Notes: generated by a model not told the origin, from the letters alone. A stretch of 5,469 bases of DNA from Firmicutes bacterium CAG:24053_14 (GCA_001916715.1 MNSZ01000040.1:1-5469), one strand, 5' to 3'; shown: positions 1 to 5,264, counted from the first letter of the stretch. Made by a program: numbers and translations.

Positions 1-1890
1 ATAAATGCCGCCCCCTGCCAGACTGGAATAGTTGCCGGTAACATAGCCGCCGGACATGTCCATGGTAGAACCGTTCGCCAGGGCAATACCGCCACCGCCG
101 TGTTCATTGTTCTTATCACTCTGGCAGCCGCTACATTCGCAATATTTGTAGTTGTTGGTCACATAGCCACCGGACAGATTCAGCGTACCACCGCTTTTGA
201 CGAAGATACCGCCGCCGTTGTCCGTATTTCCATTGTTGACCCAGTTGCCCGTCACCGCACCGCCGGAGATGTTCAGCGTACCACCGCTGCTGACGAAGAT
301 ACCGCCGCCGGAACTGCCACGGTTGGCCGCAACAACACCGTCCTGGATATTCACCGTTCCGTTGTCAACGTAAATACCGCCGCCGGGCGTGCCGTCTCTG
401 CCGCCGCCCACAATATAGCCGCCATTTACGTCCAGCGTTCCGCGGTCCACGATGACTATATGTTGGCCGCCGGTGTTTTGGAGTACACCGCTCCGTAGTT
501 CCAATGCACCCTTGACCAGAATCGCCTGTGCAGAAGCATCCCCACACAGAATCTTTCCTGCGCCGGTGAGGGGGACGGTATGCTTTACCAGTGTTTCCGT
601 GGTGCCGGTGCCATTGGGTGTGGATTCTGTGATGTAATACGTCAGGGTATCATTTTCCAGTTTCGCCTTATTACCGTACACGTTTCCAGTGACCGTAGAT
701 TCGGTATCATGAATACTGTCGGACGAGTCCATAATGGTAAGCTTCGCACCGTCGTGCAGCTTCGCACCGTCGTGCACATCAAAGTACTGACCGGCCTTGC
801 TGATCGTCAGGGTATGCCCGTTCAAATCGATGGTAGTGTTCTGCGTAATGCTCAAAATCGGGCTATTAGCCCCATCCGCCGTCCAGGCATCGTCGGTCAG
901 CTTAAATTCGCCGCCGTTGATGAACGCGTCCCCGACATAGCCGGACAGAGGTTGGAAGGATTGAGCCTGTACTAAATACAAAGAGAAGTGATTCGTGTCT
1001 ACCGTCACGTCGCCGTTCTCTCCGGTTTTCGCTTCCATGTCCGTGGCGGTCTGGGCATTCGTATCAATGTGGTAGACCTTGGGGTAAAGCCCCTCCGTGT
1101 CAATGCCGCTGAAGGTCACGGTCACGGAGCCGGTTGGCTCGATCTCTTTCTCTCCGTGCCACAGGGTGATGTCCAGCAGGTAGCTCCGCTCCGGTTCGGC
1201 TTGTTCTTCGCCCAAAATCTGATCGCGAATCGCCCGACGCTCCCCGTCCGTCACCTCGGTCACCGTTACCGTGATTTCCCTTGCCGGATAGGGCAGGGAG
1301 GCACTCTCGCCGGTGATGGTCACGGTGATGCCGGTTTCGGTCTGCGCCGTCAGGGTGAATTCCTTCGCTCCCTCCGGCAGGTTGATATAGCCCAGAATCC
1401 CGGGGTCGTCCGCCCCATAGGTCAGCAGACGCACCGCGTCCTCCGCGTCGCCTTCCATGGCGGCGAAGCCGGAATCCGTGATCTGCGCTACCAGACCCGC
1501 CCGGTCGGCCGTGCCGTCCCCGTCCCGGTCAAAGAGCACCAGATCTCCAACCGCCGGGGTGTGGGACTGTGCCGGTTCAAAGGCGTCCGCCCAGGACGTG
1601 ACCCAGCCGCCGCAGTCTCTGTCCGGCGGGACGCCCTCCACCCCGGCGTAATGCAGGCAGAAGGTCAGGAACATGACGTTCCAGTCGCCGTAAGGCTCCC
1701 CGCACCACGCGCCATAGCGGGTGTAGCCCTTAACCGTTTTGCCGTCCTCCGCGACAACGTAGTTTTTCGTACTCTCGGCATAGTCCAGCTGGGTTTCGGC
1801 GATGGCAAGGGTATCCTGCCGCCAATTCCCGGTCAGCGTCACCCCCGCGAAGGTCTGCTCCCATAGCTCCGCCGTCTCCACGTCCGCGCC
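1..1890 (-). CDS. Giant surface protein, C-terminal part: CHAP-like domain, linker and beta-helix (runs off window)
   Basis: This is an unbroken leftward reading frame with no stop to base 1. It continues the protein that starts at 2918 but lies one frame away from it. In order it holds: (1) a CHAP/NlpC-P60-like domain, about 1378-1725, with YGAWCGEPYGDW, FCLHYAG, GDLVLFDRDGDG and DPGILGY; (2) a beta-sandwich-like linker, about 963-1377, with GSVTVTF, KVYHIDT and DTNHFSLYLV; (3) a beta-helix, about 1-948, opening with TIDLNGHTLTI and then repeating a GTLNISGG-VTGN-GGGIFV rung. Such proteins are exported and wall- or matrix-associated, and beta-helices of this type usually act as adhesins. The wall anchor, if any, is outside the window. 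The usual catalytic Cys, His and Asn positions of the CHAP-like domain read Asn, Arg and Asp, so it is probably not an active peptidase. If this part were translated alone, the first plausible start would be GTG at 1881, which lacks a well-spaced ribosome binding site. It is best read as one gene with the N-terminal part. Ligand and biological role are unknown. Confidence 0.8.
741..776 (-). repeat. 18-bp perfect tandem duplication inside the surface protein gene
   Basis: Two identical 18-bp units, gcttcgcaccgtcgtgca on the plus strand, sit at 741-758 and 759-776. On the coding strand they give HDGAKL twice. The length is a multiple of three, so the frame is kept. It lies near the start of the beta-helix, after TIDLNGHTLTI. 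The perfect identity suggests a recent slippage event. Confidence 0.9.
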
Positions 1891-2918
1891 GGGGGTTCCT
1901 CCGTCCCGCAGACCAGCTCCCCGTTTTCATCCCGGCAGGCTTCCCCGTGGGTATGGGCGTCCTTGCCGCAGAATACCGTTTCTTCCGGCTTGCAAGCCTC
2001 GCTGTGGGTGTGTTCTTCCTGTCCGCAGACCAGCTCCCAGGTGCCGTAGCACCGGGCGGTATGCACGTGCGCCGTATCGGTGCAGGTCAGCTTCCCGGTG
2101 TCCACCGGCTCCGCCACCGCCTCAAAGCAGGCGTCGGAGTGCCGATGCTCCAGAATCTGGGTCTGTCCGCATATCAGATTGCCGTCAGCGTCAAAGCAGT
2201 CGGGCGTGTGACGGTGGAGGACGATCTCCGGTTTCGTGCAGACCAGCACCGGCTGAGCATCTTCCGCCGAATCCGTGGGCAGGTCGCAGCTCAGAACCTG
2301 CTCCCATTCATAGCAGGCATCGGTATGACTATGGTCGCTGTCGATGCCGCAGGTCAGTTCCCGGGACGTCTCATAGCAGTTCTCGTCATGCTGGTGTTCC
2401 TCGGATTCTTCCAGGCCGCAGGCAAGCACGGCGGTCTCTGTGTAGCAGGCATCCGTATGGACATGCTCCCCGCAGACCAGATCGCCCCGCACCGACGTAT
2501 AGCAGCCCTCCGCGTGGGTATGTCCTTCCGGCAGGGCATAGCAGTCGGCAGTGTGCCGGTGTGCCTCAATCTCGGAAAGCGGACACCAGAGATTCCCGGT
2601 TTCGTCATAGCAGCGGGAATCATGGCTGTGAACCACAAAATCGGCATACCCGCACGTCGGATTTCCGTTGGCATCATAGCAGTCCGCCGTGTGCCGATGA
2701 ATTTCCAGCGTCTTCGCGCTGCACACGGGAACCCTTTTCTCAACCGACGTCACCTGCGCATAGCAGGCGTCCGTGTGGGTGTGCTCCGGGATGTCACATT
2801 GCTTTTCCAGTGTGATAGCCGGCAGAATCAGCGCATAGGTGGTACAGAATACCACCACACCGGCAAGCACGGTCACTACCCGATGCCGGAGGCGCTCCCG
2901 CAGAACATCATACTTCAT
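1839..2918 (-). CDS. Giant surface protein, N-terminal part: signal/membrane segment and 13 HxHxxxC repeats (frameshifted end)
   Basis: The protein starts MKYDVLRERLRHR, followed by a hydrophobic stretch at residues 13-34 ending ALILPAIT. This is the export segment common in large Clostridia surface proteins. Residues about 46-327 hold 13 units of the form HxHxxxC, usually followed by Tyr, such as HTHTDACY, HRHTADCY and HQHDENCY. Most units are separated by a short spacer containing another Cys, often CG. The regular His and Cys spacing suggests metal binding or disulfide staples, but the function is not known. ATG at 2918 is preferred because AAGGG at 2923-2927 lies 4 nt upstream. An alternative ATG at 2933 touches its own GGAAGG and looks too close. 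The frame runs off into non-homologous residues and a stop at 1839-1841, just after a C5 run at 1891-1895, while the protein clearly continues in the -1 frame. The start lies 20 nt after the ancestral stop of the signal peptidase gene, so the two should be co-transcribed. Confidence 0.85.
   Translation of the reverse strand: MKYDVLRERLRHRVVTVLAGVVVFCTTYALILPAITLEKQCDIPEHTHTDACYAQVTSVEKRVPVCSAKTLEIHRHTADCYDANGNPTCGYADFVVHSHDSRCYDETGNLWCPLSEIEAHRHTADCYALPEGHTHAEGCYTSVRGDLVCGEHVHTDACYTETAVLACGLEESEEHQHDENCYETSRELTCGIDSDHSHTDACYEWEQVLSCDLPTDSAEDAQPVLVCTKPEIVLHRHTPDCFDADGNLICGQTQILEHRHSDACFEAVAEPVDTGKLTCTDTAHVHTARCYGTWELVCGQEEHTHSEACKPEETVFCGKDAHTHGEACRDENGELVCGTEEPPARTWRRRSYGSRPSRG
1891..1895 (-). 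other. Frameshift site at a C5 run in the surface protein
   Basis: The coding strand reads GAG GAA followed by CCCCC and GGCGCGGACGTG. Upstream the frame encodes the last His/Cys repeat (CRDENGELVCGTEEP). Downstream the sensible frame is GADVETAELWEQTF, one base back. One additional C would join them as EEPPGADVETAELW. The heptamer reads A CCC CCG in the incoming frame, which does not fit a canonical X XXY YYZ slippery site. A one-base loss or a sequencing error is the simplest reading. Confidence 0.8.
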
Positions 2919-2938
2919 ATATCCCTTCACCATCCTTC

Positions 2939-3509
2939 CTATCTCAACGCGCCGAAGTCCGGCAGAGGCCAGACCCGGAATACGATCCTTCCGACGATTT
3001 GCTCATCGGAAATGCAGCCGACCCGAGGTGGAACGGTGATCGCCCACACAGAAGTAACGGTTATCCGGCACCTGATAAGGCAGCGTAATGTCACATTCTC
3101 CAAGCGCTTTTTCCGTCAGGTACGGTTCCTCCAGCAGCCTTCCGTCCACAGATACATTTCCGTTTTCGTCGATATCCACCCATTGGCCGGGGCCGGCAAT
3201 ACAGCGCTTCACCAAAATCTTGTTTCCCAGGTAGAACGCCACCAGGTCGCCGGGTTCAAAGCCCGAGCCCTTGACGGAGAGGACAATGTCCCCCTCATTC
3301 AGCGTGGGCGTCATGGAAGACCCGTAGATCTGCAGCACGGGCATCCAGATGGTAGCCACCAGCACGGCTACAGCCGCAACAACCACAAGCGTATAGACGG
3401 TGCTGCGAAGAACGCGTTTATACCGCCGTTTGTATTTTTCTCTGCCAAGCTCCGCCTCCAGCTGTTCCAGAGTCGGGGGCTCGGGAGATTTCCACGATTT
3501 CGACTTCAT
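2939..3509 (-). pseudogene. lepB: Type I signal peptidase (LepB/Sip-like), frameshifted with box E core missing
   Basis: Signal peptidase I cleaves signal peptides at the outer face of the membrane using a Ser-Lys dyad. A cytoplasmic charged N-terminus (residues 1-35) is followed by one membrane segment (about 36-56). Box B is GSSMTPTLNEGD with Ser65 as likely nucleophile, and box D is ILVKRCIAGPGQ with likely Lys101. Box E begins GDHRSTS (157-162) but the usual continuation with DSR is absent. The literal frame ends after six unrelated residues at a TGA at 3003-3005, giving 168 aa. In the +1 frame the expected C-terminus resumes as VGCISDEQIVGRIVFRVWPL and stops at 2939-2941. Compared with the family pattern about seven residues are lost, a net change of about -20 nt near 3019-3027. 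Start ATG 3509 overlaps the upstream stop (ATGA), with GGAG 4 nt before it. Its place directly before the surface protein suggests it served that substrate. As written it is probably inactive or unstable. Confidence 0.85.
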
Positions 3510-3772
3510 AACTCTCCGCTTCCCTTTTCCGACATAAGACGCACGTTTTCCAGATATTGCTGCGCGGCTTTGTCCGCGGCCTCAAATACACGGTTCAGCT
3601 GCAGCGCCGCCTCCGCAAGGGAACCGGCTTTTTCAACCGCTATTCTGCGATCCCGGAGCTGCGCCTCCGCACGCTCCAGCCTGATTTTCAATTGACGGTT
3701 TTCTTCCGTCTGCGCAATCAGCATTTCCAGCAGCTCGCTCCGGCTTAACCGTCTCAGTTCCTTATCCGTCAT
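3506..3772 (-). CDS. Small coiled-coil protein, function unknown (88 aa)
   Basis: An 88-residue charged, helical protein starting MTDKELRRLSRSELLEM. Residues 18-45 (IAQTEENRQLKIRLERAEAQ onward) have the Glu/Lys/Leu spacing of a coiled coil, and a second Ala-rich helix (about 48-78, SLAEAALQLNRVFEAADKAA) follows. There is no signal peptide or membrane segment, so it is predicted to be cytoplasmic. Start ATG 3772 is chosen because GGAGGG at 3780-3785 lies 7 nt upstream; a longer version using TTG at 3787 would overlap that site. It is the first gene of the operon, and its last codon overlaps the start of the signal peptidase (ATGA), implying translational coupling. From memory, similar small coiled-coil genes often precede signal peptidase and surface-protein genes in gut Clostridia; no molecular role is known to me. 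Confidence 0.85.
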   Translation of the reverse strand: MTDKELRRLSRSELLEMLIAQTEENRQLKIRLERAEAQLRDRRIAVEKAGSLAEAALQLNRVFEAADKAAQQYLENVRLMSEKGSGEL

Positions 3773-3867
3773 CCGACTTCCCTCCAATCTGCGCTTACGG
3801 CTGAAAGCAGAAAAAAGCAGCGGTCATTTTCCTGCCCGTCATTCCCACAATGTAGCTAAAAGACCTG

Positions 3868-3904
3868 ATTCCCGGTGATATACGGGAATTGGAATCGTTT
3901 CCAA
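3868..3904 (-). promoter_or_regulatory. Two tandem hairpins in the operon leader
   Basis: Immediately downstream of the predicted start site are two inverted repeats: TTGGAA/TTCCAA (3889-3894 with 3899-3904, loop 4) and ATTCCCG/CGGGAAT (3868-3874 with 3883-3889, loop 8). A further GGGAAT copy on the RNA strand (plus-strand attccc, 3841-3846) could compete for the same partner, so two folds are possible. No T-run follows, so these are not simple terminators. The role is unknown. Confidence 0.4.
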
Positions 3905-3917
3905 CCTCTTAATACAG

Positions 3918-3946
3918 ATGATATCACGTTTAACACGTAAATGCAA
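3918..3946 (-). promoter_or_regulatory. Promoter of the surface-protein operon
   Basis: On the minus strand TTGCAT (3946-3941) and TATCAT (3923-3918) are separated by 17 bp, a good match to a housekeeping sigma-A promoter. Transcription would start near 3911, leaving a leader of about 140 nt before ATG 3772. The -10 overlaps the perfect 8-bp palindrome TGATATCA (3919-3926), and the spacer carries the imperfect palindrome ACGTTTAACACGT (3926-3938), either of which could be an operator. Confidence 0.6.
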
Positions 3947-4102
3947 CCATTGATCGTCGAATATTGTGTGTCAGAATTAACGAATTTTCAGCTTTATTTT
4001 TGTTAATTATTTCCCCACTCCGGAAATAAGACGAAGCATTCCCGCCATCCGTGCGCTTCTGCGCAGGAGATTCTGGAGGACGTATCGGAAATGCCCGAAT
4101 TT

Positions 4103-4171
4103 AGAGAAGAGAAAAAGCTCACCCGCAGTGTCAGCTACTGAAAGCTGCGAAAGGGAAAGCCGGGAATGAGC
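4103..4171 (-). terminator. Factor-independent terminator of the candidate small RNA
   Basis: On the minus strand an outer stem GCTCA/TGAGC plus CCC/GGG (4162-4171 with 4117-4124, two bases bulged) encloses CAGCT/AGCTG (4143-4147 with 4132-4136). An alternative inner pairing is CGCAG/CTGCG. The 3' arm CTGCGGGTGAGC is followed directly by TTTTTCTCTTCTCT (4116-4103). Confidence 0.55.
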
Positions 4172-4198
4172 AGTTTTACCAAAGCGGTGATATCTTTT
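4103..4198 (-). ncRNA. Candidate small RNA of about 95 nt
   Basis: A strong leftward promoter (4205-4233) predicts a start near 4198, and a factor-independent terminator ends near 4103. No start codon with a ribosome binding site lies between them, so the product would be a non-coding RNA of about 95 nt. I do not recognise it as 6S, SRP or tmRNA from its sequence. The 5' part contains a small ACC-gcuu-UGGU hairpin near 4173-4183, and the 3' half is the terminator structure. Alternatively it is the leader of a longer transcript reading into the surface operon. Confidence 0.45.
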
Positions 4199-4204
4199 AA
4201 GACT

Positions 4205-4233
4205 AGTATAGTGTATTTTACCGGATTCGTCAA
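4205..4233 (-). promoter_or_regulatory. Strong sigma-A type promoter, leftward
   Basis: The minus strand carries TTGACG (4233-4228) and TATACT (4210-4205) with exactly 17 bp between them, five of six consensus matches in each box. No protein gene follows within 400 bases, which supports a small RNA as its product. Confidence 0.65.
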
Positions 4234-4341
4234 TACCCTGTAACAAGCAATATTCCCCACCCTTTCACACAAGGCGCCTCAATTTCTCTGTAATTTGACA
4301 GTATTTTCTTCGCGAGAGGATATGTCACAATCCGGAAGCTC

Positions 4342-4368
4342 GGTTCCTTTCAATAAGGAAAGGAATCC
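4342..4368. other. Isolated hairpin in the intergenic region
   Basis: TTCCTTTC (4344-4351) and GAAAGGAA (4358-4365) form a perfect 8-bp inverted repeat with a 6-nt loop, extended by GG/CC across one bulged T. No T-run follows on either strand. It may be a repeat element or the remnant of a terminator. Nothing else could be supported between the small RNA promoter and the tRNA terminator. Confidence 0.35.
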
Positions 4369-4420
4369 GTGCCCCCATTGCGGCGTTGCCCTAAGCATAT
4401 CGGAGTTCTGCAAGCTATGT

Positions 4421-4469
4421 ACAATAAACAAAGCAACACGCCCTACCAATCAAGGCGGGGCGTGCTGCT
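4421..4469 (-). terminator. Factor-independent terminator of tRNA-Gly
   Basis: The minus strand reads AGCAGCACGCCC (4469-4458), a 14-nt loop, then GGGCGTGTTGCT (4443-4432): 12 pairs including one G-T, followed by TTGTTTATTGT. It begins 4 nt after the encoded CCA. Confidence 0.85.
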
Positions 4470-4473
4470 ATTT

Positions 4474-4547
4474 TGGAGCAGGATACGGGAGTCGAACCCG
4501 CCTTCACAGCTTGGGAAGCTGTTGTACTACCGATGTACGAATCCTGC
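4474..4547 (-). tRNA. tRNA-Gly, anticodon CCC
   Basis: The minus strand folds into a full cloverleaf. The acceptor stem is GCAGGAT/ATCCTGC (4547-4541 with 4484-4478), and the D arm is GTAC-ATCGGTA-GTAC. The anticodon arm ACAGC-TTCCCAA-GCTGT gives anticodon CCC, which reads the glycine codon GGG. The T arm GCGGG-TTCGACT-CCCGT has one G-T pair, the discriminator base is T, and CCA is encoded. The mature RNA is 74 nt with CCA. It is a single-gene transcription unit with its own promoter and terminator. Confidence 0.96.
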
Positions 4548-4557
4548 GTACAGGTGC

Positions 4558-4586
4558 ATTATAGCAGAGCCGCCGGAAAAAAGCAA
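4558..4586 (-). promoter_or_regulatory. Promoter of tRNA-Gly
   Basis: The minus strand has TTGCTT (4586-4581), a 17-bp spacer and a perfect TATAAT (4563-4558), with an extended TGC just before the -10. The predicted start is near 4551, leaving only a few bases of 5' leader before the tRNA at 4547. Confidence 0.8.
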
Positions 4587-4615
4587 CCTTTTTTTGTCGG
4601 AAAAGGGAATCCCGG

Positions 4616-4644
4616 TTGAGGAAATCCGCCGGGTGTGCTATATT
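4616..4644 (+). promoter_or_regulatory. Promoter of the small CODH-neighbour gene
   Basis: TTGAGG (4616-4621), a 17-bp spacer and TATATT (4639-4644) with an extended TGC (4636-4638). It diverges from the tRNA promoter; the two -35 boxes are 29 bp apart. The predicted start is near 4651, about 45 nt before ATG 4696. Confidence 0.6.
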
Positions 4645-4663
4645 TAAGGTAACGACCCGGCGG
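4626..4663. promoter_or_regulatory. Perfect 9-bp inverted repeat around the -10 box (candidate operator)
   Basis: CCGCCGGGT (4626-4634) and ACCCGGCGG (4655-4663) are exact reverse complements with a 20-bp spacer. The dyad centre is at about 4644.5, at the end of the -10 box and close to the predicted start. Only the second arm would be transcribed, so it acts at DNA level if it acts at all. A dimeric repressor site is the natural guess. Confidence 0.5.
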
Positions 4664-4695
4664 GACAGAGCCGTGATTTGTAAGGAGAAGCGCTT

Positions 4696-4937
4696 ATGGC
4701 AGAATATGAGCTGCAGAATACGAGCTGGTTTACGAGATCAAGAACCTTTGCCGCAACAACCAGATGCGGGACGTGTTCTTTGAGGAGGTGGAATGCGACG
4801 ACCCGGAGGAATATCTGCGGGGCCGCCTGAAGGGGAAAAACGTGGAATTTTCCACGGAAAAAGGCGCGGGCGGCAGCGTGACCATCCACGCGGTGGTGGA
4901 CGGGCTGATCCAGAAGTACGTGTTCACGCCGGTGTAA
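4696..4937 (+). pseudogene. Small conserved-looking protein next to cooC, frameshifted by a 14-bp duplication (75 aa when repaired)
   Basis: ATG 4696 is preceded by AAGGAG (4682-4687) at 8 nt, an excellent start. The literal frame gives MAEYELQNTSWF and stops at 4828-4830 after 44 codons with no protein-like character. Removing one copy of a 14-bp duplication yields a sensible 75-residue acidic protein: MAEYELVYEIKNLCRNNQMR, then DVFFEEVECDDPEEYLRG, and ending DGLIQKYVFTPV at the TAA 4935-4937. It has no signal peptide, membrane segment or clear metal motif, and only two Cys. I do not know its function. Its position just upstream of cooC suggests a link to CODH maturation or one-carbon metabolism, which is inference only. 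An internal in-frame start (ATG at codon 19 of the repaired protein) lacks a ribosome binding site. Confidence 0.75.
4699..4726 (+). repeat. 14-bp tandem duplication just after the start codon
   Basis: Unit 1 (4699-4712) is GCAGAATATGAGCT and unit 2 (4713-4726) is GCAGAATACGAGCT, differing only at one T/C. Both encode AEYE in their own frames. The extra 14 nt moves the rest of the gene out of frame. The T/C difference is synonymous (TAT/TAC, both Tyr). Confidence 0.9.
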
Positions 4938-4948
4938 CAAAAATATCC

Positions 4949-4990
4949 ACTTGCAGCCGTCGGATAAATGAGAGTTGGGCAAGTTTTCTG
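4949..4990 (+). terminator. Possible weak terminator after the small gene
   Basis: ACTTGC (4949-4954) and GCAAGT (4979-4984) can form a 6-bp stem with a long 24-nt loop, followed by TTTTCTG. It is only 12 nt past the stop at 4937. The stem is short and the loop long, so this is a weak call. Confidence 0.2.
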
Positions 4991-5012
4991 AAAAAATTTC
5001 GCAAATTATGGG

Positions 5013-5041
5013 TTGAATTTAGATGGCATATGTGATACGAT
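5013..5041 (+). promoter_or_regulatory. cooC: Promoter of cooC
   Basis: TTGAAT (5013-5018), a 17-bp spacer and TACGAT (5036-5041), with TGA before the -10 as an extended element. Transcription would begin near 5048, leaving a leader of about 215 nt before cooC. Confidence 0.55.
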
Positions 5042-5054
5042 AAGTTAGTACCGA

Positions 5055-5198
5055 TATGGGCGAAGTGCGCCCGTAGGGCAAAGTCACCATCCGCAGTCAA
5101 AAACGGCTCCCGAGCCATGAGTGCGCGTGGTGACGCGGCCTGTATGGACAAAATTCCGACCTGTCGGCCGCTCCTTTTCCGCTTTCGCCGGAAGGGAG
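5055..5198 (+). promoter_or_regulatory. Highly structured 5' leader of cooC (candidate riboswitch or other cis-RNA)
   Basis: Four consecutive stems can be drawn. P1 is TATGGGCG/CGCCCGTA (5055-5062 with 5068-5075). P2 is GTCACCATCCGCA/TGCGCGTGGTGAC (5083-5095 with 5122-5134, one C-C mismatch and one T-G), capped by GGCT-cccg-AGCC. P3 is GCGGCC/GGCCGC (5135-5140 with 5166-5171), directly abutting P2. P4 is CTCCTTTTCCG/CGGAAGGGAG (5171-5181 with 5189-5198, one bulge). The CTCCTT strand of P4 (5171-5176) is also complementary to the cooC ribosome binding site AAGGAG (5250-5255). I do not recognise a known riboswitch consensus (cobalamin, SAM, TPP, THF, glycine, Moco). Confidence 0.5.
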
Positions 5199-5264
5199 AA
5201 AACGCGGGAGGGGCTGCGCTCCGAACCAGCGTTACGCAAAATCACTTTTAAGGAGAACCAGACT

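Noticed and set aside
1..360. Regular repeats suggesting a CRISPR array
   Set aside because: The periodicity is of beta-helix rungs at protein level (GGGIFV, LNISGG), with diverged DNA and no constant spacers.
988..1866. A 292-codon plus-strand open frame
   Set aside because: It is antisense to the CHAP-like and linker domains and has low-complexity, Arg/Gly/Val-rich translation typical of a shadow frame.
1888..1900. Programmed -1 frameshift in the surface protein
   Set aside because: The run reads A CCC CCG rather than an X XXY YYZ slippery heptamer, I saw no clear downstream stimulatory structure, and surface proteins of this type are not known to need it.
1947..3695. A 582-codon open frame on the plus strand
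   Set aside because: It lies antisense across the surface protein, signal peptidase and coiled-coil genes, has no domain character, and arises from the GC-rich codon use of the true minus-strand genes.
4023..4140. Short plus-strand peptide ending AQEILEDVSEMPEFREEKKL and then a stop
   Set aside because: It looks faintly protein-like and could be a gene remnant, but it has no start with a ribosome binding site, is about 40 codons long, and I recognise no family.
4007..4246. 79-codon minus-strand frame
   Set aside because: Its start lies upstream of the strong promoter at 4205-4233, it crosses a terminator, and the translation shows no recognisable domain.
4295..4323. Perfect -35 TTGACA on the plus strand
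   Set aside because: No acceptable -10 box lies 16-18 bp downstream (GGATAT at 17), and no gene follows.
4295..4564. Plus-strand frame with CPHCG and CKLC resembling a zinc ribbon
   Set aside because: Its C-terminus (GYGSRTRLHSLGSCC) is the antisense of the tRNA-Gly, a well-known false protein, and the start has no ribosome binding site. The two CxxC pairs are likely chance.
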